NCBI GenBank assembly: GCA_934086355.1 | Contig: CAKOID010000025.1 | Location: 1 to 12,122, forward strand | DNA: 12,122 bases | Direction: 5' to 3' | Source of the DNA: an uncultured Bacilli bacterium | GTDB taxonomy: Bacteria > Bacillota_I > Bacilli_A > RF39 > UBA660 | Shown here: positions 6,698 to 12,122 of the stretch, one piece after another | Layout: the number at the start of each line of letters is the position of its first letter | Position numbering within the stretch: position 1 is the first letter of the stretch | The notes under the pieces: generated by a model | Database searches by the model: none | Told to the model about the DNA's origin: nothing | What the model saw: the letters and a program-made list of their open reading frames with translations, nothing else | Position numbers and translations under genes: made by a program

Positions 6698-7882
6698 TTA
6701 TAATACGTCATTAAATTCTTCTTTTTTATTTTCTATCTTTATAGTTTCAACGTTTTTAACAGCTCTATCCACTAATTCATCAACGTTTATTAATTTTTCA
6801 TATTCTAAACATTTATCTAATATAGGATTTATAACTGGATGTTCTGGAACAAATATAGTACAACAATCTTCATAAGGTAATATACTTGTTTCATATGTAT
6901 TTATTTTCTTAGCGATATCTATTATTTCTAATTTATCTAAACAAGCTACTGGTCTTATAACAGGCATATTCGTAACATTATTTATTACACTCATACTTGT
7001 CAAGGTTTGACTAGCAACTTGTCCAATTGACTCTCCATTAACAATTACTTTACAATTATTTTTCTTTGCTAATCTTTCACTTATTCTATACATCATTCTT
7101 CTCATTATAGTTATTAAATATTCATGAGGTATATTCTTATATATTTCTTCTTGTATTTCAGTAAAATTAATAATATGTAATTTCATATAACCACTATAAT
7201 TAGTAAGTATTCTACCTAATTCCATAACTTTATTTTTAGCAGCTTCACTTGTATGAGGAGGACTTTCAAAATAAACTCCCTCTACTCTAACTCCACGTTT
7301 AAGCGCTAAATAACCTGCAACAGGACTATCTATTCCTCCACTAAGCATTAACATTCCCTTACCAAGTGTACCAACAGGATATCCACCTATTCCTACTTCT
7401 TTTTCAAAATATATATAAGACTTATCTTTTCTAATTTCAATATTTATTAAACACATAGGATTATGAACATCAACACTAACATTTTGTAAAGTTTTTAAAA
7501 CAACACCACCTAAATATTTAGATACTTCCATACTAGTCATATCATAATTCTTATAGCTTCTTTTAGTTTCAACTTTAAATGTTTTAAACTCCTTATCTTT
7601 AATTAAATCTTTTAAACTATCTTCTATAACACTAATATCATTAGTATCTAATTCATATCCTAAATTAATTTCATGTATACCAAATATATATTTTAATTTA
7701 TTAATAATATCCAAATATTTATCATCACTAGAATATATAAACATTCTACCTTTATCAAATATAATATTACCATCATTCCCAATACTATTACGTATATTAT
7801 CTTTTAAACAAGATAAAAAATAATTAATATTATCTTTCTTAGTAGACAATTCCCCATATTTTATAATAATAACTTTCTTCAA
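6698..7882 (-). CDS. thiI: tRNA 4-thiouridine sulfurtransferase ThiI (no rhodanese domain)
   Basis: 394 residues. Makes 4-thiouridine at position 8 of tRNAs: the target uridine is adenylated with ATP and sulfur arrives through a persulfide. An N-terminal ferredoxin-like region and the THUMP domain (about 1-165) precede the PP-loop SGGIDSP (181-187) of the adenylation domain. GESIGQVASQTL (283-294) and YEDCCTIFVPEHP (337-349) are typical; the latter holds the conserved cysteine pair C340/C341. The protein ends without a rhodanese domain, as in Bacillus-type ThiI, so a cysteine desulfurase elsewhere must supply sulfur. A role in thiazole synthesis cannot be judged. The start is TTG: GGAAGTGAT, close to the full anti-Shine-Dalgarno complement, lies 5 nt upstream, and an in-frame TGA further upstream excludes a longer form. 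Divergent from the membrane gene at 7982. Confidence 0.95.
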   Translation of the reverse strand: MKKVIIIKYGELSTKKDNINYFLSCLKDNIRNSIGNDGNIIFDKGRMFIYSSDDKYLDIINKLKYIFGIHEINLGYELDTNDISVIEDSLKDLIKDKEFKTFKVETKRSYKNYDMTSMEVSKYLGGVVLKTLQNVSVDVHNPMCLINIEIRKDKSYIYFEKEVGIGGYPVGTLGKGMLMLSGGIDSPVAGYLALKRGVRVEGVYFESPPHTSEAAKNKVMELGRILTNYSGYMKLHIINFTEIQEEIYKNIPHEYLITIMRRMMYRISERLAKKNNCKVIVNGESIGQVASQTLTSMSVINNVTNMPVIRPVACLDKLEIIDIAKKINTYETSILPYEDCCTIFVPEHPVINPILDKCLEYEKLINVDELVDRAVKNVETIKIENKKEEFNDVL

Positions 7883-7934
7883 ATAACATCACTTCCAAAA
7901 CAACTATATAATATCAAAAAATATTTTATTTTAC

Positions 7935-7963
7935 TAGACTAAATTACTATATTATGTTAATAT
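7935..7963 (+). promoter_or_regulatory. Possible promoter of the VUT-like membrane gene
   Basis: TAGACT (7935-7940) and TAATAT (7958-7963) are 17 nt apart, with TG one base before the -10 (extended -10). Each box matches four of six consensus positions. Transcription would begin almost at the ribosome site (AGGTGA, 7972-7977), leaving a minimal leader. The same 99-bp divergent gap must hold the thiI promoter, for which no clear candidate was found. Confidence 0.3.
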
Positions 7964-7981
7964 TTTATTATAGGTGATAGT

Positions 7982-8644
7982 ATGAATAAAAAGGGTATAA
8001 AAAAAAGTACATTTATCACATACTTATTAATATTATTTATTTTAATATGTGGTATATTTAGATATAAAAATATATTTATAGAACCAAATAATGTATTAGA
8101 AGTAAGTATTTCTAATTTAATATATCCATTTACGTTTCTATTTATTATATTAATATATAACATTATAGGTTTTAAAGAAACCCATAAAACTATTATAAAA
8201 ACTACTATATTATTTATTTTATTTATATTATGTGTAAGTATTTTAAATAGTGTTCCAGGTAATTATAGTACTAGAGAAGTAGATATGGCATTAAAAACAG
8301 TATTCACTCCAAATCATTTTATGATTGGAACTAATACATTCTATTATCCAAATATATTAAATGTTATATCATTCACACTATTATTCTATTTTAGTCATAC
8401 ATTAATTTTAATATTATATGAAGCAATGGAACCATATACAAAGAAATATATAGCATTCTGTTTAGCAATGTTTATTCCATTTGCATTAGATACCCTATGT
8501 TATGTATCTATAAATGATGTATTTAATGAAATAAAATTTGAAACAATAATAACTCATTTAACAAGTAATTTTATAATAGTTATAATTGGTACTTTACTAA
8601 TGACAATAATCTACTCATTAAAAAAAGTAAGTTCTAAATCATAA
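7982..8644 (+). CDS. Six-helix membrane protein, weakly VUT/YhhQ (DUF165)-like
   Basis: 220 residues with about six hydrophobic helices (near 11-26, 45-63, 72-89, 124-147, 156-177, 188-211). LIYPFTFLFIILIYNIIG (46-63) resembles the YPFTFL...D..E.YG signature of VUT/YhhQ proteins (DUF165), which take up queuosine precursors. FIPFALDTLCYVSI (164-177) recalls their late Q-x-x-D-T segment. The acidic residues usual in the first signature are missing (FIILIYNIIG rather than a D..E.YG pattern), so the assignment is tentative and the substrate may differ. AGGTGA (7972-7977) lies 4 nt before the ATG. It is the only plus-strand gene here and overlaps the truB stop by 11 nt tail to tail. No preQ1 riboswitch fits in the short leader, and no queuosine genes are in view. 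Confidence 0.75.
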   Translation: MNKKGIKKSTFITYLLILFILICGIFRYKNIFIEPNNVLEVSISNLIYPFTFLFIILIYNIIGFKETHKTIIKTTILFILFILCVSILNSVPGNYSTREVDMALKTVFTPNHFMIGTNTFYYPNILNVISFTLLFYFSHTLILILYEAMEPYTKKYIAFCLAMFIPFALDTLCYVSINDVFNEIKFETIITHLTSNFIIVIIGTLLMTIIYSLKKVSSKS

Positions 8645-8668
8645 TAAATGGTTTTAACTTACTTTTTT
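8621..8668. terminator. Bidirectional terminator inside two convergent coding ends
   Basis: AAAAAAGTAAGTT (8621-8633) and AACTTACTTTTTT (8656-8668) form a perfect 13-bp inverted repeat around a 22-nt loop. Each arm carries its own six-base A or T run, so RNA from either strand makes a hairpin ending in U6. The left arm codes for the last residues of the membrane protein and the right arm lies inside the last truB codons, so both transcripts can end within a few bases of their stops. Confidence 0.75.
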
Positions 8669-9473
8669 CATGCCCTTTATATAAACTAATTAATTTATTA
8701 TCATAATAAAATAACACATAAGGACTATTATATATATTATCTAATATAACCCCATTAGATATTTTTTTATATTCATCATTATTTAATTCTATTCTAGGAT
8801 ATTCTTTAAATATTTCTTCTATACTATATAATTTATAATTATTATTTTTAATATCTTCTAGACTATAACTATTTTCTATATTAAAATCACCTTGTTTAGT
8901 TCTAACTAACTTAGTCATCGTAGCATATGTTCCCAATTTATATCCTATATCTCGTATTAAACTTCTAATATATGTTCCTTTACTTACAAGACATTTTATT
9001 TTGATAATATCATTAATCTCTAATATTTCTATATTTTTTATATTAACAATTCTACTAGGTAAATCTACTTTAATATTATTTCTAGCATATTCATACAACT
9101 TTTTTCCATTTATTTTAACAGCACTATATAATGGAACTTCTTGATTATATTCTCCAATAAAACTATTTACAACATTTATAATATCGTCTTTACTAACTTT
9201 TTTATCAGATGTATTAATAACCCTACCAGTATAATCTAACGTATCAGTCTCATAACCCAATTTAAATTCTGCAATATATTCTTTATAACTACTAGTAAAA
9301 TAATCACATAACTTAGTACACTTACCTACACAAACTACAAGTACTCCTTCTGCTATAGGGTCCAGTGTTCCAGTATGTCCCACTTTCTTAGTACGCATTA
9401 TTTTAGAAATAATATTAACTACATCACGTGAAGTATAACCATTTTCTTTATTTACAACTATTATCCCATTCAT
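8634..9473 (-). CDS. truB: tRNA pseudouridine(55) synthase TruB
   Basis: 279 residues. Isomerises U55 in the T-loop of tRNAs to pseudouridine. The catalytic motif GHTGTLDP (32-39) carries Asp38. KEYIAEFKLGYETDTLDYTG (64-83) and PLYSAVKINGKKLYEYAR (114-131) are family signatures, and SKGTYIRSLIRDIG (164-177) supplies the conserved late-domain residues. Residues beyond about 225 form a poorly conserved tail where a PUA-like domain is variable. The ATG at 9473 lies inside nrnA, overlapping its end by 26 nt, with an AGAGAG-type ribosome site about 8 nt upstream, so coupled translation is likely. Last gene of the rbfA-nrnA-truB operon; ribF, which often follows, is absent. Confidence 0.96.
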   Translation of the reverse strand: MNGIIVVNKENGYTSRDVVNIISKIMRTKKVGHTGTLDPIAEGVLVVCVGKCTKLCDYFTSSYKEYIAEFKLGYETDTLDYTGRVINTSDKKVSKDDIINVVNSFIGEYNQEVPLYSAVKINGKKLYEYARNNIKVDLPSRIVNIKNIEILEINDIIKIKCLVSKGTYIRSLIRDIGYKLGTYATMTKLVRTKQGDFNIENSYSLEDIKNNNYKLYSIEEIFKEYPRIELNNDEYKKISNGVILDNIYNSPYVLFYYDNKLISLYKGHEKSKLKPFIMI

Positions 9474-10404
9474 TTATAGCACTCTCTAATTCTTTTATTA
9501 TTTTTGATTTAACGTCATCACTATTAACTACATTTTTAAAAGATATTCCAGCAGCATATTTATGCCCTCCGCATCCAAATTTCTCTGCTACTTTATTAAC
9601 GTCTATATTATTACTTCTAAGCGAAACTCTTATCTCATCATCAAAATATCTAATTAAAACAGAAACTTCAACATCTTTTATTTCTCTTGCAATATTAACT
9701 AAACTACTACATTCATCTTTAGTTGCATTACACTTAATTATATCATCTAAAGTAACGTATGTAACCGCAATTCTATCATTCATATAAAATTCTAAGTTAT
9801 CTATACCAATTTTTCTTAATTTAAATTCGGACATATTTATAGTACCAACAGCATTTTTAATAACACTACTAACATCTATAATTTTAGATAATTCACTTGA
9901 TACCATAAATGTATCACTATAAACATTTTTATTTCTATAACATCCAGTATCAGTAATAATACCAGTATAAATAGCACTAGCAATATCATTATCTATTTCT
10001 ATACCAAGTTCATTAATTAATTTGTATATAATCATACTACAACTAGATAAAGTTTCAACATAATTTATGTCACCATATAACGTATTACTAATATGATGGT
10101 CAATTATCACTTTCATTTTCATTTTATCAACTAAACTAGGTTTATTTATTCTTCCTATCTCAGCATTATCTAAAATAAAACCAACATCATATTCTTTATC
10201 ACTATCTTTTTTTATTTCATCAAATCCAACTAAATAATTAAATGTGTTAGGAGCTTCATCTATAACTACATCAACATTCTTACCAATTTTTTTTAAAGCT
10301 AAATATAATCCTAAAGTACTTCCAATTGCATCTCCATCAGGATGATGATGTGCTGTTATAACAAAATTATCTTTATTTCTTATAACATCAATAATATCAT
10401 TCAT
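9448..10404 (-). CDS. nrnA: DHH/DHHA1 phosphoesterase, NrnA-type (nanoRNase / pAp phosphatase)
   Basis: 318 residues from the preferred ATG at 10404. Family members degrade 2-5-nt RNA remnants and, in many species, dephosphorylate 3'-phosphoadenosine 5'-phosphate. The manganese-dependent DHH domain shows HHHPDGDAIGS (19-29; His19, Asp23, Asp25), FILDNAE (77-82; Asp80), the name-giving DHH (102-104) and TDTG (151-154). The C-terminal DHHA1 domain carries the substrate-binding GCGGHKYAAG (277-286). GGAG (10411-10414) lies 6 nt before this ATG; a longer in-frame ATG at 10425 would add seven unneeded residues. The start overlaps the rbfA stop within ATGAATGA, a coupling arrangement. Placement between rbfA and truB matches many Clostridia. 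Whether both activities are present cannot be told from sequence. Confidence 0.93.
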   Translation of the reverse strand: MNDIIDVIRNKDNFVITAHHHPDGDAIGSTLGLYLALKKIGKNVDVVIDEAPNTFNYLVGFDEIKKDSDKEYDVGFILDNAEIGRINKPSLVDKMKMKVIIDHHISNTLYGDINYVETLSSCSMIIYKLINELGIEIDNDIASAIYTGIITDTGCYRNKNVYSDTFMVSSELSKIIDVSSVIKNAVGTINMSEFKLRKIGIDNLEFYMNDRIAVTYVTLDDIIKCNATKDECSSLVNIAREIKDVEVSVLIRYFDDEIRVSLRSNNIDVNKVAEKFGCGGHKYAAGISFKNVVNSDDVKSKIIKELESAINEWDNSCK

Positions 10405-10747
10405 TTGCCTCTCCATGTATCTCATCTATTATTTTATCTATGTGATTTCCATACTCTATAGATTCATCAAATTTAAATACTAATTTAGGTGTATGTCTTA
10501 TATCAATTCTATTTGCAAGTTCATATCTTATATATCCACTTGCTTCTTCCATTTCATGTTCAATTTCTTTTTTATCTATATCTAACATACATGTAAAATA
10601 TATTTTAGCATAACTTAAATCACTTGATACATCACAACCAGTAATTGTTATTGTATGCATCAATTTATCCCTTGCTTCATTATTAAGTATATCACTTACT
10701 TCTTTAACAATTTGACTACCTATTCTTTTTAATTTTATTTGATTCAT
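10397..10747 (-). CDS. rbfA: Ribosome-binding factor A
   Basis: 116 residues, the usual RbfA size. Binds the 30S subunit during maturation of the 5' end of 16S rRNA and is important in the cold. The single KH-like domain is recognisable: KRIGSQIVKEVSDIL near the N-terminus, SSDLSYAKIYFTCM in the middle and GYIRYELANRIDIRHTPKLVFKFDESIEYGNHIDKII towards the end. The ATG at 10747 is preferred to the in-frame GTG at 10756: GAGTGAT (10752-10758) lies 4 nt upstream of the ATG and overlaps the GTG. Second gene of its operon, 61 nt after the microprotein and overlapping nrnA. The customary nusA-infB genes are not upstream. Confidence 0.94.
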   Translation of the reverse strand: MNQIKLKRIGSQIVKEVSDILNNEARDKLMHTITITGCDVSSDLSYAKIYFTCMLDIDKKEIEHEMEEASGYIRYELANRIDIRHTPKLVFKFDESIEYGNHIDKIIDEIHGEANE

Positions 10748-10808
10748 ATATATCACTCATTTCTAAATATATTCTACCATTTTTACATAATAGTATCAAA
10801 CAAAATCA

Positions 10809-10904
10809 TCACATTATTTTAGTAACAAAATAGAGTATTATTGCAACTATAATTATTAGTATTATTAATCTATAAAATTTTAAATCATCATCATTCATAT
10901 TCAC
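10809..10904 (-). CDS. 31-residue single-helix membrane microprotein
   Basis: A GTG at 10904 opens 31 codons ending in tandem TGA stops. The product begins MNMNDDDLKFYR, an acidic head with a short basic stop, followed by a strongly hydrophobic stretch (about residues 13-27, LIILIIIVAIILYFV) and a TKIM tail: one membrane helix with little outside it. A perfect AGGAGG (10913-10918) lies 8 nt before the GTG; the next ATG (10898) would be 14 nt away. An extended -10 promoter sits just upstream, so this is the first cistron before rbfA. No family recognised. Strong translation signals make a chance ORF unlikely, though the sequence might act as a translated leader rather than a functional protein. 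Confidence 0.6.
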   Translation of the reverse strand: MNMNDDDLKFYRLIILIIIVAIILYFVTKIM

Positions 10905-10932
10905 AACCAATACCTCCTCATATCCTAAACAC

Positions 10933-10962
10933 AGTATAGCACACATAAATATATTAATACAA
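10933..10962 (-). promoter_or_regulatory. Extended -10 promoter of the microprotein-rbfA-nrnA-truB operon
   Basis: On the minus strand TGC precedes TATACT (-10 at 10933-10938; five of six matches), with TTGTAT (10957-10962) 18 nt upstream as a modest -35. The expected start is near 10926, just ahead of the AGGAGG at 10913-10918. It lies between the surface-gene terminator and the first cistron. Confidence 0.65.
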
Positions 10963-10987
10963 GTACTTTCTATTAAAAATTATACAT

Positions 10988-11010
10988 AAAAAGAAAGTAT
11001 CTCTACTTCC
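10988..11010 (-). terminator. Intrinsic terminator of the right surface gene
   Basis: On the minus strand GGAAGTA (11004-11010) pairs with TACTTTC (10993-10999), seven pairs including one G-U, around a four-base GAGA loop (GNRA type), followed at once by five T (10988-10992). The first stem base is the last base of the TAG stop, so termination occurs right at the gene end. Confidence 0.7.
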
Positions 11011-12122
11011 TAACTTGATTTAATTAAATAAGGTTCTTCTAAAGTTCCAATGCCACTAAAAACTTCAACGTTTGATTTAAGAGAAATAACAGGCCTAACC
11101 GTTCTAATATCATTTATTATATTATTTTCACGTAAAAGTCCAGTATTTAACACATTAAAGAAGGAATCAAAATCACTAACATAAAAACTTGGAGAAATTA
11201 ACCACCAAACATTGACAGTCGCATTTTTATTTAAATAATAATTAGAATTTTCAGTACCAATTTTACCACCCGCAAAAGCAACTTCATCTACTGTTAATAA
11301 TCCAACTGTATTTATATCAATTTCTCCTGTATTCAACTTATTTCCATCACATTTATAAGTAGGCACTTGTGTTTGATAAATTCTTTTTCCAGCACTATAT
11401 CTAAAAGAAGTTCCTGCCTTTATTAAATCTAAAGCATTTTCTTTCTTTAATTCATACGTATCATAATCATAAGCTGTATGTAAATCACCTATACACCACT
11501 CTTCCTGTTTTAATAAATTTTTATCTGCATCTTTTGTAATTTTTCTTTCAATCCATTCATTCAATTTTGTTCTAACTCCATTCGAACTATTTATATAATC
11601 ACTTATATTATTAGAATCAACAATTTTATAACCATAATTACTTCTTAATTTTGTACCTTGTACTCCAACAGGACCATCCGTTGCATAACCAGTATCACTA
11701 GTTGTATTTTTATCATTACATTCTAATTCTGAAGCAAGAATTAATTTAACACTTCCATCTCCTTCAATCCTAACAATTCTCCAACACATATCAACAAAGC
11801 TAACATAATTATCTGTTACATTTCCCCTATAATAATAACTTGTTCCATAGTCATCTTCTGTAACTGACAATATTCTTTCATTTTCATCATTTATTTCCTT
11901 TGCAGGTTTTGTTATAGGAGTTTCACTAAATATAGTACTTCCATTTTGTAAAATTGCATTATTTATTATTTGATAATTAAGTGCATTTTTATTTGAACTA
12001 TACGGATTTATTTCATCACTTTTAGTTCTTAAATCAACTATATTTACTCTTCCTTCAAACTTTTTATTCATGTCATCACTTTGATCTTCTTCAACATTTT
12101 TATATACTATTGTTAAAGTATA
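11010..12122 (-). CDS. Surface protein with C-terminal CWRI-type domain, 5' end beyond the window
   Basis: 370 residues are visible; the frame stays open through the right edge, so an ATG at 12071 is internal, not the start. The first residues (YTLTIVYKN, then DQSDDMNK at 13-20) match residues 163-181 of the left surface protein, so the missing N-terminus probably holds the same signal and TasA/CalY-like domain. ENERIL (80-85) and DDYGTSYYYRGNV lead into SFVDMCWRIVRIEGDGSVKLIL (from about 108). The tail is NVWWLISPSFY and VRPVISLKSNVEV...GTLEEPYLI (from about 342). This tail recurs in surface proteins of uncultured Bacillota and may be an adhesion or display module; that role is an inference. 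No LPXTG anchor is seen. TAG stop followed directly by a terminator. Confidence 0.8.
   Translation of the reverse strand, partial: YTLTIVYKNVEEDQSDDMNKKFEGRVNIVDLRTKSDEINPYSSNKNALNYQIINNAILQNGSTIFSETPITKPAKEINDENERILSVTEDDYGTSYYYRGNVTDNYVSFVDMCWRIVRIEGDGSVKLILASELECNDKNTTSDTGYATDGPVGVQGTKLRSNYGYKIVDSNNISDYINSSNGVRTKLNEWIERKITKDADKNLLKQEEWCIGDLHTAYDYDTYELKKENALDLIKAGTSFRYSAGKRIYQTQVPTYKCDGNKLNTGEIDINTVGLLTVDEVAFAGGKIGTENSNYYLNKNATVNVWWLISPSFYVSDFDSFFNVLNTGLLRENNIINDIRTVRPVISLKSNVEVFSGIGTLEEPYLIKSS

Noticed and set aside
7883..7981. preQ1 or other riboswitch in the leader of the VUT-like gene
   Set aside because: The 99-bp divergent gap has no aptamer-like G/C elements, and the predicted leader is too short.
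9428..9787. Plus-strand open frame opposite the nrnA 3' end and truB start
   Set aside because: Shadow of nrnA, whose DHHA1 motif GCGGHKYAAG is encoded across the same bases on the minus strand.
10964..10999. TACTTTCT...AGAAAGTA inverted repeat as the surface-gene terminator
   Set aside because: Its 20-nt loop and lack of a following T-run make it poorer than the overlapping GAGA-loop hairpin with five T at 10988-11010, which uses the same right arm.
12069..12071. ATG at 12071 as start of the right surface gene
   Set aside because: The same frame is open to the window edge and the upstream codons encode YTLTIVYKN...DQSDD, homologous to the left surface protein, so this Met is internal.
1..12122. 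CRISPR arrays, tRNA/rRNA genes, insertion sequences or phage genes
   Set aside because: No regularly spaced repeats, no tRNA-like cloverleaf or rRNA segment, and no transposase, integrase or phage motifs were seen on either strand.

Overview
The window is very AT-rich and comes from a low-GC Bacillota-type bacterium that uses the standard bacterial code: tryptophan is TGG (for example near the end of nrnA and in the right-edge surface gene) and TGA serves as a stop (rbfA and both small genes). That argues against a code-4 Mycoplasma. Tight gene packing, near-universal A/T-ending codons, strong AGGAGG-type ribosome sites, SipW-cognate-type surface proteins and an rbfA-nrnA-truB cluster fit an uncultured, small-genome gut Bacilli/Clostridia-like lineage. 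The lineage is an inference; no rRNA is present.

Layout, left to right. (1) 1-1115: a SipW-cognate-class surface protein on the minus strand, with its terminator at the left edge and a promoter at 1134-1162. (2) 1116-1388: a non-coding gap holding a long imperfect hairpin with an 11-base C tract. (3) 1389-6466: a minus-strand operon read from the right: extended -10 promoter, CtpE-like P-type cation ATPase, unknown helical protein, guanylate kinase gmk, patatin-like phospholipase. The genes are tightly spaced and gmk/patatin look translationally coupled. (4) 6475-6692: a 51-codon small ORF flanked by two hairpins. (5) 6698-7882: thiI, minus strand, TTG start. (6) 7982-8644: the only plus-strand gene, a six-helix membrane protein resembling the VUT/YhhQ transporter family. 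It converges on truB and shares a bidirectional terminator lying inside both coding ends. (7) 8634-10962: a minus-strand operon made of promoter, a 31-codon single-helix membrane microprotein, rbfA, nrnA and truB. (8) 10988-12122: the C-terminal part of a second surface protein, related to the first and cut by the right edge.

Most of the window is housekeeping: ribosome maturation, tRNA modification, nanoRNA turnover, nucleotide kinase and ion transport. The accessory interest lies in the two related surface proteins, the homopolymer hairpin upstream of one of them, two small genes, and one unrecognised operon member. I see no convincing defence, secretion or mobile system. Several start codons are reassigned here from ribosome-site evidence: patatin, the unknown gene, nrnA and rbfA.
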